Origin: Allopusillimonas sp048270225
GTDB taxonomy: Bacteria; Pseudomonadota; Gammaproteobacteria; Burkholderiales; Burkholderiaceae_B
Assembly (NCBI GenBank): GCA_048270225.1
Contig: JBLWTG010000008.1
Location: 62,001 to 126,000, forward strand
Direction: 5' to 3'
Length of the DNA: 64,000 nt
The translations under genes were made by a program, and so were the position numbers. Numbering within the stretch: position 1 is the stretch's first letter; each line of letters opens with the position of its first letter. Below, in pieces: positions 15,403 through 23,224 of this stretch. The notes under the pieces are model-generated. The model was not told the origin of the DNA and ran no database searches. It saw only the letters and a list, made by a program, of their open reading frames with translations.

Positions 15403-16191
15403 TTACAGCCTGACCGCGTCCAGCATCGACGCGTCGCGATCGATTTGTCTACACCAATAATCAAAGGTGCCTTTTACGATCGATGGCTTGAGCAGGTAGT
15501 CATGGGCTTCTTTGGCCAGATCGTCCGCCACAGGAGTGAGCGGCCCGTAAACGCGTGCGCGCGTTTGCATGCGTGCCGCCCGCTCCAGATAAACCGACAA
15601 GTACGTGGCCTCTTCAACCGTCGCGCCCGTGGTCAGGTAGCCATGATGGGCAAGAATAATGGATCGCTTTCCGCCCAAGGCCTCGGAAATAATCACGCCT
15701 TCCTGGTCGGCAATCGGCACGCCGGGCCAGTCCGCCAGGAAGGCGCAATCATTATGGAAAGGGGTCATGTCCATCTGGGAAATGACCAGTGGTTGGCGTG
15801 CAGCAGCCAAACAGGATATCCATGGCGAATGCGCATGAACAATCGCGTTGACATCGGCGCGTTCTTTGTAAACCCACAAGTGGAAACGGGTTGCCGGGTT
15901 GGCCATGCCCTCGCCGGTCAGCGTTTCAAGATCGGGACCCACCTCGATAAAATCATCTGGCGTCGCTTCATCAAAGCCCAAACCGAAACGTAGCGTCCAG
16001 TATGCCCCTGGCCGCTCGGACCGCGCGCTGATCTGCCCCGCCAGTCCAGCCTCTTGCCCGGTGGCAGCCAGGATACGACAGGTATATGCCAGGCTCTGCT
16101 GTACGCTGCGCTCAACCGGCCTGAAATGCTGCCGCATTTCAGACGTTGCACGTTCGTCAAAATACTCTTTCTCTCTTAATGGCGCGTTCAT
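15403..16191 (-). CDS. Class II aldolase/adducin-family protein
   Basis: A 262-residue protein of the fuculose-phosphate aldolase fold. The zinc-site histidines are in IVHAHSPW and ILAHHGYLTTG, and GLAGQISAR is the glycine-rich substrate loop. The family includes aldolases, epimerases and decarboxylases; members close to MHS transporters often act on hydroxy-keto acids. It is the first gene of the presumed aldolase-MFS-isomerase operon, downstream of a LysR gene read in the same direction. Confidence 0.9.
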   Translation of the reverse strand: MNAPLREKEYFDERATSEMRQHFRPVERSVQQSLAYTCRILAATGQEAGLAGQISARSERPGAYWTLRFGLGFDEATPDDFIEVGPDLETLTGEGMANPATRFHLWVYKERADVNAIVHAHSPWISCLAAARQPLVISQMDMTPFHNDCAFLADWPGVPIADQEGVIISEALGGKRSIILAHHGYLTTGATVEEATYLSVYLERAARMQTRARVYGPLTPVADDLAKEAHDYLLKPSIVKGTFDYWCRQIDRDASMLDAVRL

Positions 16192-16351
16192 GATGTATTC
16201 CTATGCTGGATTTTCCGTGCTGGCGCCAAACTGCGGGCCAGACGTGATGGCAATCAATTCTAGGAATAAGCACTACAAAGAACCATGAAGCAGCAGTCAT
16301 ATCAGTTATGCGGTATCGCCCCGCTGCTGTGAGTTCACGCCGTGATCGAGG

Positions 16352-17224
16352 CTAAGAAAACCCCGTAGCCATTTCCAGTAGCTGCTGAGCCAGTAATGGG
16401 ACAGTGCCGCTGCTGCGCACAATAGCAACGACGCGGCGCTGCAATACGGGTGCGGCCAAAGGCAGCTTGGCCAGGCCGTGATCGTCCAGCAGCCGCGCTG
16501 GCGTATGTTCGGGCAATATACAGCCGCCGATGCCCAGCGACACCAATTGCAACATGGCATCGATGGTATTTGCCTCGGCTACGACCAGCGCGTCCAAATC
16601 TGCGCTTTTCAACATTCGACGCAACGCGAAGTCTTCGGGAAACGCCACCAGCGTCAAACCGGCATCACGCAAATTGATCGCCGCGTCGACGGGGTAGCGC
16701 CCTTTCTGCACTACAAGGCACATTTCATCGTCGAATAAAGTGACAGACGTTAACGCTTCCGATGCCACCGCAGAGTCATACACAAAGCCAATATCTGCTT
16801 TCCCTTTTTCCACCAGCTCAACCACGTCGGGCGAACTGCGGGCCATCACCGACAGGTTCACTCTTCGGTGCTGGCTGATGAATTTGGTCAATAGATTAGA
16901 CGTAAAATAATGGCTTAGCGTATGGATGGTTGCCACCCGCAGGCTTCCTTCAAGCGCGCCTTCCTTGATCTTTGCTGCTTCCAGCGCAGCATCGATCTGC
17001 GCATAGTGTTGCTCAGTGCCTTCCTGCAGTTTTTTTCCAGCTTCGGTCAGCGAGACGCCGCGCCCCGTACGCACAAACAGAGATTGTCCCAAGAACGCTT
17101 CGATGGTCGCCAATTGCCGGCTCAGGCCGGATTGGCTGACGTCCAGTTCCTCAGCCGCTTTAGACAAGGACGAAAGCTCGGCGATTTTAAGAAAATAACG
17201 TAGCTGACGATCAAGTGGATCCAT
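16352..17224 (-). CDS. LysR-family transcriptional regulator
   Basis: A 290-residue regulator. The winged HTH is at the N-terminus (MDPLDRQLRYFLKIAELSSL, then AAEELDVSQSGLSRQLATIE), followed by an effector-binding domain. It lies 160 nt upstream of the class II aldolase gene in the same direction and is the obvious candidate regulator for that operon. No clear T-N11-A dyad was found in the gap. Confidence 0.93.
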   Translation of the reverse strand: MDPLDRQLRYFLKIAELSSLSKAAEELDVSQSGLSRQLATIEAFLGQSLFVRTGRGVSLTEAGKKLQEGTEQHYAQIDAALEAAKIKEGALEGSLRVATIHTLSHYFTSNLLTKFISQHRRVNLSVMARSSPDVVELVEKGKADIGFVYDSAVASEALTSVTLFDDEMCLVVQKGRYPVDAAINLRDAGLTLVAFPEDFALRRMLKSADLDALVVAEANTIDAMLQLVSLGIGGCILPEHTPARLLDDHGLAKLPLAAPVLQRRVVAIVRSSGTVPLLAQQLLEMATGFS

Positions 17225-17307
17225 GGGTGCGTGATGGCTGGCGCGCGCCAGTCTGCTCCAGAGTTTAGTAACAACCTAAGGCGCGGCTAGATACCAACAC
17301 CGCCCCA

Positions 17308-17787
17308 TCAACGACTGGCTTCCGGTAAAACCGAACCACCAGAAGGCGAAACACGAATAAATCCCTGTATATGACTGGACGGACGCTCAGCAACCGGGAC
17401 ATGCTCAACTACGCCATCCTGATCGATGGACACGCCGGTAGACGTAATGCCGGCCAGGGCAACGCCAGGTGCGAGCGCCTGCCCTACCCCATAGGCCTGC
17501 ACCGGACCGCCATTAATCGATAACAATGCGGTACCCCTTCCGGGCTTTCCCGCGATCAGGCCGACCACCGCCACCCGCACGCGCAAGGCCGCGCCGCCGA
17601 ACCAGCGGGCGACCGGGGTGATGTCCCGGCCGGGGTCGGACGAAGCATCCAGCGCCGGGGGAAGGGCCTGCGGCGCTGGCGCCAGCAGCAAAGCGCCCCA
17701 TACGCCTATACCCGCCGCCAGTGCCAGTGCAGCCACCCCTTTGACCAGCGTGGGTCCATCGGGACGACGCAATGCAGAGATGCTCAT
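17308..17787 (-). CDS. gspC: Type II secretion inner-membrane protein GspC (short)
   Basis: A 159-residue protein with one membrane segment (about residues 15-36, VKGVAALALAAGIGVWGALL). A homology-region domain follows (LRVRVAVVGLIAGKPGRGTALLSINGGP... VGQALAPGVALAGITSTGVS, about residues 68-130). That domain contacts the N0 domain of the secretin GspD. There is no C-terminal PDZ or coiled-coil, so it is much shorter than the roughly 270-300 residues of classical GspC. It is divergent from gspG and shares its promoter region, which supports the assignment. Confidence 0.75.
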   Translation of the reverse strand: MSISALRRPDGPTLVKGVAALALAAGIGVWGALLLAPAPQALPPALDASSDPGRDITPVARWFGGAALRVRVAVVGLIAGKPGRGTALLSINGGPVQAYGVGQALAPGVALAGITSTGVSIDQDGVVEHVPVAERPSSHIQGFIRVSPSGGSVLPEASR

Positions 17788-17888
17788 GGGCCAGGACTCC
17801 TTGCGGCAGAAGAGATAGGTCGAGTTGAGAACTTAACGCACGAAAATGCGCCGCAACACTATAGAGAGTGCTGATTGACGCGCACGAT

Positions 17889-17933
17889 ATTGTCATCTAT
17901 AAACTTGGTAAATTCTTTCAAAATGATGACAAT
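17889..17933. promoter_or_regulatory. 9-bp inverted repeat in the gspC/gspG divergent promoter region
   Basis: ATTGTCATC (17889-17897) and GATGACAAT (17925-17933) form a perfect inverted repeat with a 27-nt AT-rich spacer. They lie in the 208-bp gap between gspC and gspG. The spacing suits a dimer or looped site controlling both directions of the secretion operon. Confidence 0.45.
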
Positions 17934-17995
17934 TCTAAATTTCTGTGAAAATCTATAAAAAGTATACGGGAGAGGGGGAGCGAGCGCAGCATTCA

Positions 17996-18424
17996 ATGAC
18001 ACAACGGGCAAGCCGTAGCTGTCAACGCGGCTTCTCGCTCATCGAGATCATGGTCGTGGTGGTCATTATGGGCATCATGGCCGCGCTGATCGTGCCCAAT
18101 CTGATGGACAGACCCGATCAGGCGCGCATCATTGCTGCACGCCAGGACATTGGCGCGCTCATGCAGGCGCTCAAGCTGTATCGGCTGGACAACGGCCGTT
18201 ACCCCGCCACGGAACAAGGCCTGCAGGTACTGGCGGGATCGCCGCAACCTGGCCAGGCTGCCCGCCGCTCCTACATGGATAAACTGCCCAGCGATCCCTG
18301 GGGCACACCTTATCAGTACCTGAATCCTGGCGTACATGGGGAAATCGATGTCTTTTCTTTGGGGGCCGACGGCCGACCGGGCGGCGAAGGCAACGACGCC
18401 GACATCGGCTCCTGGTCTAAATAA
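17996..18424 (+). CDS. gspG: Type II secretion major pseudopilin GspG
   Basis: A 142-residue major pseudopilin. The prepilin peptidase site is RG/FSLIEIMVVVVIMGIMA, followed by the GspG-specific DNGRYPATEQGLQVL and the C-terminal calcium loop with LGADGRPGG and DADIGSW. It polymerises into the periplasmic pseudopilus that pushes substrates through the secretin. ATG 17996 gives a normal 15-residue leader; a GTG at 17945 would add 17 residues. It is the first gene of a tightly packed gspG-F operon. Confidence 0.95.
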   Translation: MTQRASRSCQRGFSLIEIMVVVVIMGIMAALIVPNLMDRPDQARIIAARQDIGALMQALKLYRLDNGRYPATEQGLQVLAGSPQPGQAARRSYMDKLPSDPWGTPYQYLNPGVHGEIDVFSLGADGRPGGEGNDADIGSWSK

Positions 18425-18920
18425 GCGTGAGGCTCGGCAAGAAGGGTTTTCACTGCTCGAAGTACTGGTCGTGCTGGCGATTATCGGTATCGCAACGGCA
18501 ACCGTCAGCATCAGCGCTTTCCAGGACGCAGACGTGCATGTCTTGCGCGAGGACGCCGTGCGCCTGACGCAACTGTTCGCCGTGGCCCAGGCCGAAGCCC
18601 GCAAAGGCGGCAGTCCGGTCATCTGGAAATATGATTCGCAGGGCTATGGCTTTGCGCGTGTCCCGCGCGACCTGTTTCTGCCCACGGGCATGGCGCGGCG
18701 CACCGGGCCCGTACGGGTCCAGGACTTTGCCGAGAACACGCCGCTACGCAGGCGCGGCTGGAGTTCGGATAATGCCATCGAAGTGACTGTCGATCCGCCT
18801 GCAGCCAACCTTTTCAATACAGAGTGGATATCGGGCCCGCTGGCGGTGAACTTGTCCGACGGGCGCAATACCGTTCATATCGTCCGCGCGGGCAATGGTC
18901 AATACAGGGTACAGCCATGA
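18348..18920 (+). CDS. gspH: Type II secretion minor pseudopilin GspH
   Basis: A 190-residue protein with cleavage motif EG/FSLLEVLVVLAIIGIATA, then a GspH-type globular part. No start codon exists in frame between the end of gspG and the cleavage site. The start must therefore be ATG 18348 (or 18336) inside gspG, an overlap of 77 nt, giving a leader of about 32 residues. GspH is a minor pseudopilin at or near the pseudopilus tip. Confidence 0.88.
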   Translation: MSFLWGPTADRAAKATTPTSAPGLNKREARQEGFSLLEVLVVLAIIGIATATVSISAFQDADVHVLREDAVRLTQLFAVAQAEARKGGSPVIWKYDSQGYGFARVPRDLFLPTGMARRTGPVRVQDFAENTPLRRRGWSSDNAIEVTVDPPAANLFNTEWISGPLAVNLSDGRNTVHIVRAGNGQYRVQP

Positions 18921-19288
18921 CGACCTCCTGCACGCAAACCGGTTTCACTTTGCTCGAGGTGCTGATTGCATTGGCTATTGTCAGTGTGGCGCTGGCTGCC
19001 AGCGTACGCGCGCTTGGCGTTGGCGCCAATGGTGCGCAAGCCATGCAGCAGCGCAGCCTGGCCTTGCAGGCTGCGGAGAACCGCCTGACGGAACTGCGCC
19101 TGATGCGCAGCCTGCCTGCGCCAGGACGCAGGACAGAGCCGTGCCCGCAAGGACCGCTTCCCTTGGTCTGCGAGCAAGTGTTTCAGACCACGGTAAACAG
19201 GAATTTCCGGCTTGCGACCGTACGGGCGCGGCTGCGGGGGGGGCCCGTGCTGGCGGAATTGAATGGCTTGCTGTCGGCGCTGCCATGA
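18917..19288 (+). CDS. gspI: Type II secretion minor pseudopilin GspI
   Basis: A 123-residue protein with a short leader (MTTSCTQTG) and the helix FTLLEVLIALAIVSVALAAS, followed by the GspI-type segment QAAENRLTELRL. It forms the tip complex with GspJ and GspK. The start overlaps the gspH stop as ATGA, and its own stop overlaps the gspJ start in the same way. Confidence 0.93.
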   Translation: MTTSCTQTGFTLLEVLIALAIVSVALAASVRALGVGANGAQAMQQRSLALQAAENRLTELRLMRSLPAPGRRTEPCPQGPLPLVCEQVFQTTVNRNFRLATVRARLRGGPVLAELNGLLSALP

Positions 19289-19887
19289 CACAGGGCGCAC
19301 ATCAACAGGGGTTCACCCTCATCGAAGTGCTGGTGGCACTCGCATTGATGGCGCTGCTGAGCGTCATCTCGTGGCGTGCGCTGGATATGGTGGATCGTTC
19401 GCGCGACCGCCTGGACGCCAGCACCGACGACACGCTGGGCCTGGTTCGTGTGCTGGGCCAGATCGAAAGCGATATCACCCGGCATGCGGGCAACGATGTT
19501 CTGATGACGTCCACGCCATGGGATCCGGCAGCGCCCGCCAGTGCGCCGTTGCCGCCCGGCATTATCTGGCACGAACCCGTACTGACGGTGCTGCGTTCGG
19601 CCCACAACGGATTCTGGCAACAGGTGAGCTGGGGCCTGGAGGGCAATACACTGCGCCGCGCCGTGGGGCAGGCTGCCCGCGCGCTGCCTCTTCCTCAGCC
19701 CACGGCGAGCGAGCCTGTGCTGGCGCAGGTAGACGCCTTCACCGTGCGTGGCTGGGTGCCGGGCCAGGGCTGGTCACCGCTGAGTGCAGACAATACAAAA
19801 GCCGCCGCGACAGGATTGGAGATCATCATCGCGCGGCATCACAACGGTGTCCCGGAGACGTATCGCAAAGTGGTGAAGCTCCCATGA
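19285..19887 (+). CDS. gspJ: Type II secretion minor pseudopilin GspJ
   Basis: A 200-residue protein with leader MTQGAHQQG and helix FTLIEVLVALALMALLSVIS, then the GspJ-typical SWRALDMVDRSRDRL and a beta-rich domain. It belongs to the GspI-J-K tip complex. ATG 19285 is chosen over a much longer open frame because it forms an ATGA overlap with gspI and places the leader correctly. Confidence 0.92.
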   Translation: MTQGAHQQGFTLIEVLVALALMALLSVISWRALDMVDRSRDRLDASTDDTLGLVRVLGQIESDITRHAGNDVLMTSTPWDPAAPASAPLPPGIIWHEPVLTVLRSAHNGFWQQVSWGLEGNTLRRAVGQAARALPLPQPTASEPVLAQVDAFTVRGWVPGQGWSPLSADNTKAAATGLEIIIARHHNGVPETYRKVVKLP

Positions 19888-20825
19888 AACAGTGCTTGCG
19901 CAAGCGTCACGCTCATTGCCCCGCAGCCACACCGCAGCAGCCAGAGCGGCAGCGAGGGATGGCGGTGATCGCTGCCCTGGTGGTAGTGGCGGCCGCGGCT
20001 GTGGCCACTGCCGCGATCATGCAACGACAGGCCCTGCTGGCCGATACGCTGGTGGGTCAACGGGATCGCACACAGGCGGATTGGCTGCTGCGGAGCGGGC
20101 TGGACTGGGCGCGGGTCATTCTGTTCAACGATGCGCGTCGCAACGCCGTCACGCGCAAAGACGGCATCTGGTCCCAACCCATTGCGGGGCTTGAGGTCGT
20201 CACCCCGGATGGCCGGCAAAAAGCCTATTTTTCCGGACAGATCGAAGACGAACAAGGTAAATACAACCTTGGGCAACTGGCGGCGCTGGGTGTGGTGCAG
20301 CCACAGCAACTGGCTGTGCTGCAGCGCCTGATGGAAGGCCTGGCCATGCCGGCAGCACTGGCTGTCAAGGTAGCGCAGCGCGTCGCGCAATCGCAGGCGG
20401 GTCCGCAGCACGAGCAGCTCGCACCTGGATTAAGAACCATGGACGATCTTGTCGGCATTGAAGGCATGTCGCCCGACATGATCGCGGTGCTCTCCGCCTA
20501 TGTAACGGTGCTGCCGCAAAAAACCCCCATCAACGTGAATACAGCCAGTGCAGAAGTCCTGAGCGCATGCATTCCCGGCCTGGATTTGCCGCAGGCGCGC
20601 GACCTGACCAATCAGCGCGATCGAGGTCTGTGGTTCAACAGCCGCGGGGATTTCGTGAATCGCCTGGGTAAGCCTGCCCTTGCGCGCGACAGCAACCTGG
20701 GCGTGCGCAGCGACTGGTTCAAGGTGACAGGCCAGGTCACACTGAACGACAGCCTGTCCGGAATGCAGGCGCTCTTGTACCGTCAGGGCAGCAAGCCTCC
20801 ATCGATACGCTGGATAGAGGGCTGA
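19884..20825 (+). CDS. gspK: Type II secretion minor pseudopilin GspK
   Basis: A 313-residue protein. The leader ends RQRG, and the helix MAVIAALVVVAAAAVATAAI lacks the Glu+5 of other pseudopilins, a known GspK trait. The large helical domain is present (GKYNLGQL, then PINVNTASAEVLSACIPGLD with its helix-hairpin-helix-like element). GspK caps the pseudopilus tip. The start overlaps gspJ by 4 nt. Confidence 0.92.
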   Translation: MKQCLRKRHAHCPAATPQQPERQRGMAVIAALVVVAAAAVATAAIMQRQALLADTLVGQRDRTQADWLLRSGLDWARVILFNDARRNAVTRKDGIWSQPIAGLEVVTPDGRQKAYFSGQIEDEQGKYNLGQLAALGVVQPQQLAVLQRLMEGLAMPAALAVKVAQRVAQSQAGPQHEQLAPGLRTMDDLVGIEGMSPDMIAVLSAYVTVLPQKTPINVNTASAEVLSACIPGLDLPQARDLTNQRDRGLWFNSRGDFVNRLGKPALARDSNLGVRSDWFKVTGQVTLNDSLSGMQALLYRQGSKPPSIRWIEG

Positions 20826-20826
20826 G

Positions 20827-21852
20827 ATGAAAAGCCATTTGCGTTTATCCCTGCCCCCGCTTGCGCAGATCACGCCGCAATCCATTATGGCGTTTGCACT
20901 GCTGGACCGACACGCCCGCGTGATGCGCAGCGGCGAACTGCCGCTTGAGCAGCTGGCCGATGCGCTGCCTGTCGATCAGGTGTATGCCGTCCTGCATCCG
21001 CACGACGCTATCGTCGCCACAGTCCAGCTGCCTCCCCTGCCCGCCAGACGCATGCATGACGCCGTGCAAAGCAGTGTGGAACCCATGGCGCTGGAGGACA
21101 TCGCCAATTTGTGTATCGCTCACGGGCCGCGTGCGCCGGACGGCACGGTCTGTGTTGCATGGGCGGACCGGCCTGCGCTGATGGCGGCCTGGCAGCAGTT
21201 GGTGCATGCGCGGCTGCATATCACGGCACTGATACCGTGCGCACTGGCGCTGCCCGGCGACGATTCTCATCCCGATATGGCGCTTGCGCTGCCGGTGGAT
21301 GAGCGCTGGCAGGCGCCCTTGCCCAACTGGTCGCTGGCACGTCCGGAATGGCGCCCGAAATCGAAGACACGCCGCTGGCGAAGCGCCGCCGCCTGGGTGG
21401 GCGCGGCAGCCTTGCTGTGGCTCTTGGGGGTGAATCTGTATGCTGCGCAGTTGCGCAACGAAGCGCAAACGCTGCAGGCCAATACAGAACTGGCGTTGCG
21501 CACGGCCTTTCCGTCTATCGGGATCATTATCGATCCGGTACGGCAGGCGCAAGGCCAGCGTGACCTGCTGCGGCTGGCCAATGGCACGGCAGGCGAAGAT
21601 GATTTCATGCCGCTGGCGCTAGGTGCGGCACGTGTACTGGATTTTGCGGAAGGCCATATCGCCTCCCTGGATTACAACAAGGGACAGCTGACGCTGGTGC
21701 TGGCTGAGGGCTATACGCCGCCCGCCAACGAAGCGGCCTTGCAACAGGCGGCATCGGTGCAATCCCTGACGCTGGAAAAGGACAAGCATGCAGCGCACAC
21801 CTGGCACGTAAAACGTGCGAACAACGGGAATGCCCGGGCGGTGCAGCCATGA
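20827..21852 (+). CDS. gspL: Type II secretion inner-membrane platform protein GspL
   Basis: A 341-residue protein. The cytoplasmic actin-like half (residues 1-180) is followed by one membrane helix (about 186-206, SAAAWVGAAALLWLLGVNLY) and a periplasmic ferredoxin-like domain. It anchors the ATPase GspE to the membrane and pairs with GspM. It is somewhat shorter than the usual 380-400 residues. It starts one base after the gspK stop, and its stop overlaps gspM. Confidence 0.87.
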   Translation: MKSHLRLSLPPLAQITPQSIMAFALLDRHARVMRSGELPLEQLADALPVDQVYAVLHPHDAIVATVQLPPLPARRMHDAVQSSVEPMALEDIANLCIAHGPRAPDGTVCVAWADRPALMAAWQQLVHARLHITALIPCALALPGDDSHPDMALALPVDERWQAPLPNWSLARPEWRPKSKTRRWRSAAAWVGAAALLWLLGVNLYAAQLRNEAQTLQANTELALRTAFPSIGIIIDPVRQAQGQRDLLRLANGTAGEDDFMPLALGAARVLDFAEGHIASLDYNKGQLTLVLAEGYTPPANEAALQQAASVQSLTLEKDKHAAHTWHVKRANNGNARAVQP

Positions 21853-22448
21853 TGGCGCGCAATTCCTCCACACCCGTCAAGCCAACTTCCGCATGGCGCC
21901 GACAGGCGGCGACGCTCAGGCAAAGCGTGCATGCCTGGTGGAAAGGGCGTACACCTCGGGAACACCGGCTGTTGAGCGTAGGAGCAGTGATCGTCGCGAC
22001 GGCGCTGATCTGGACGGTGGGGCTTGCGCCTGCGCTCAATACCATAGAGCAGTCGCGCCAGTTGCTGCCGCGCCTGCACGCCGATGCGGCAAAGGTCAAT
22101 GCCTTGATCGTTGAGTCGCAATCGCTTGCTCGGTCCCATACAGGCAGGATCAAAGCCGGCAGCATGCCGGACGCGTTGCGCAACAGTCTGGCACGCGCAG
22201 GGCTCGCAGCCAATGCCGTGGTGAGCGATGCTGATGCAGATCAACGCAGTACAGGATGGCAATGGGACATTGCGCTATCCAATGCCGATGCCGTGCATGT
22301 CATGGAATGGCTGGCTGGCCTGCCTTCGCTGCTGCAAGTGCAGACACAGCAGGTCGAACTTGCCCGCGCCAACGTTGAAGGCCGCGACAGGCCTGGACAG
22401 GTGACGGGGCTTATCCGCGTGCGGCTGCCGGCAGAGGGCAAGCCATGA
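21849..22448 (+). CDS. gspM: Type II secretion inner-membrane platform protein GspM
   Basis: A 199-residue bitopic protein with a basic cytoplasmic N-terminus, a membrane helix at about 41-61 (LLSVGAVIVATALIWTVGLA) and a periplasmic domain. Position between gspL and gspN, size and topology identify it; the primary sequence of GspM is poorly conserved. It stabilises GspL in the assembly platform. Confidence 0.85.
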   Translation: MMARNSSTPVKPTSAWRRQAATLRQSVHAWWKGRTPREHRLLSVGAVIVATALIWTVGLAPALNTIEQSRQLLPRLHADAAKVNALIVESQSLARSHTGRIKAGSMPDALRNSLARAGLAANAVVSDADADQRSTGWQWDIALSNADAVHVMEWLAGLPSLLQVQTQQVELARANVEGRDRPGQVTGLIRVRLPAEGKP

Positions 22449-23191
22449 GGCGCCTTGTACTGTACTTGGTCGGCTTTATGGCGGTGGCGGGCTGCGCTGC
22501 ACTGGCGGTGCTGCCCGGGCGCTGGATGATAGCGGTTCTGCCTTCGCATCTGCCGGTGGCCGTGGTCAATGCCACCGGAACAATCTGGTCCGGCACCGCG
22601 ACGATTGCGCTGGGCACACCTGAGCGGCGGCGCAGCGTAGTCGAACCGGTGCGCTGGCAGCTTACTTTTTCGCCCGCCCCCAGATTGCAGCTGTCCCATC
22701 CCTGGCTGAGAGGCCCGGTGATTGTGTCGCTCAATTGGCGGGGGATCGGTGTTTCGGGGCAGACGCTGCAATTGCCTGCCTCCGCCCTGGGTGCGCTGGA
22801 TGCGCGCATTGCCGCCGTCGGTCCGGGTGGGGAGCTGTCGATCAAATGGCCGGCAAGCTTCATCGGCCCGATCTCGCGCGCACCTGGCACAAAACTACTG
22901 GATGCGGAATGGCGCAATGCCGTGTCGGCCCTGGCAACCGTGCGTCCGCTGGGCGACTATGCGCTGACGCTGACGCAGGCCACCGCAAACCAGGCCAATC
23001 TGATATTGAGTACAAAACAAGGTCCTCTGATGCTGAATGGTTCGGGCACCTTGAGCGAGAAACAGTTCCAGTTTGATGGCACCGCGCAGGCAGACCCATC
23101 AGCCAAAGCAGAAATCCATGCCGCCCTACGCGATCTGCTCGCCATGCTGGGCCCGCAGCAGAACAACGTGACGCTTTTGCGTTTTCGCTAA
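22445..23191 (+). CDS. gspN: Type II secretion protein GspN
   Basis: A 248-residue protein with an N-terminal membrane helix (VLYLVGFMAVAGCAALAVLP). The periplasmic part shows the GspN motifs VNATGTIWSGTATIAL and PVRWQLTFSPAPRLQLS. GspN is an accessory component present in only some T2SS operons, and its role is not settled. The start overlaps gspM by 4 nt; 33 nt separate it from gspD. Confidence 0.85.
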   Translation: MRRLVLYLVGFMAVAGCAALAVLPGRWMIAVLPSHLPVAVVNATGTIWSGTATIALGTPERRRSVVEPVRWQLTFSPAPRLQLSHPWLRGPVIVSLNWRGIGVSGQTLQLPASALGALDARIAAVGPGGELSIKWPASFIGPISRAPGTKLLDAEWRNAVSALATVRPLGDYALTLTQATANQANLILSTKQGPLMLNGSGTLSEKQFQFDGTAQADPSAKAEIHAALRDLLAMLGPQQNNVTLLRFR

Positions 23192-23224
23192 GGCAACCAT
23201 GAAAGACAACCTCAACGAGATATC

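Noticed and set aside
17945..17995. GTG start extending GspG by 17 residues
   Set aside because: The extension has no conserved features; ATG 17996 gives a normal prepilin leader.
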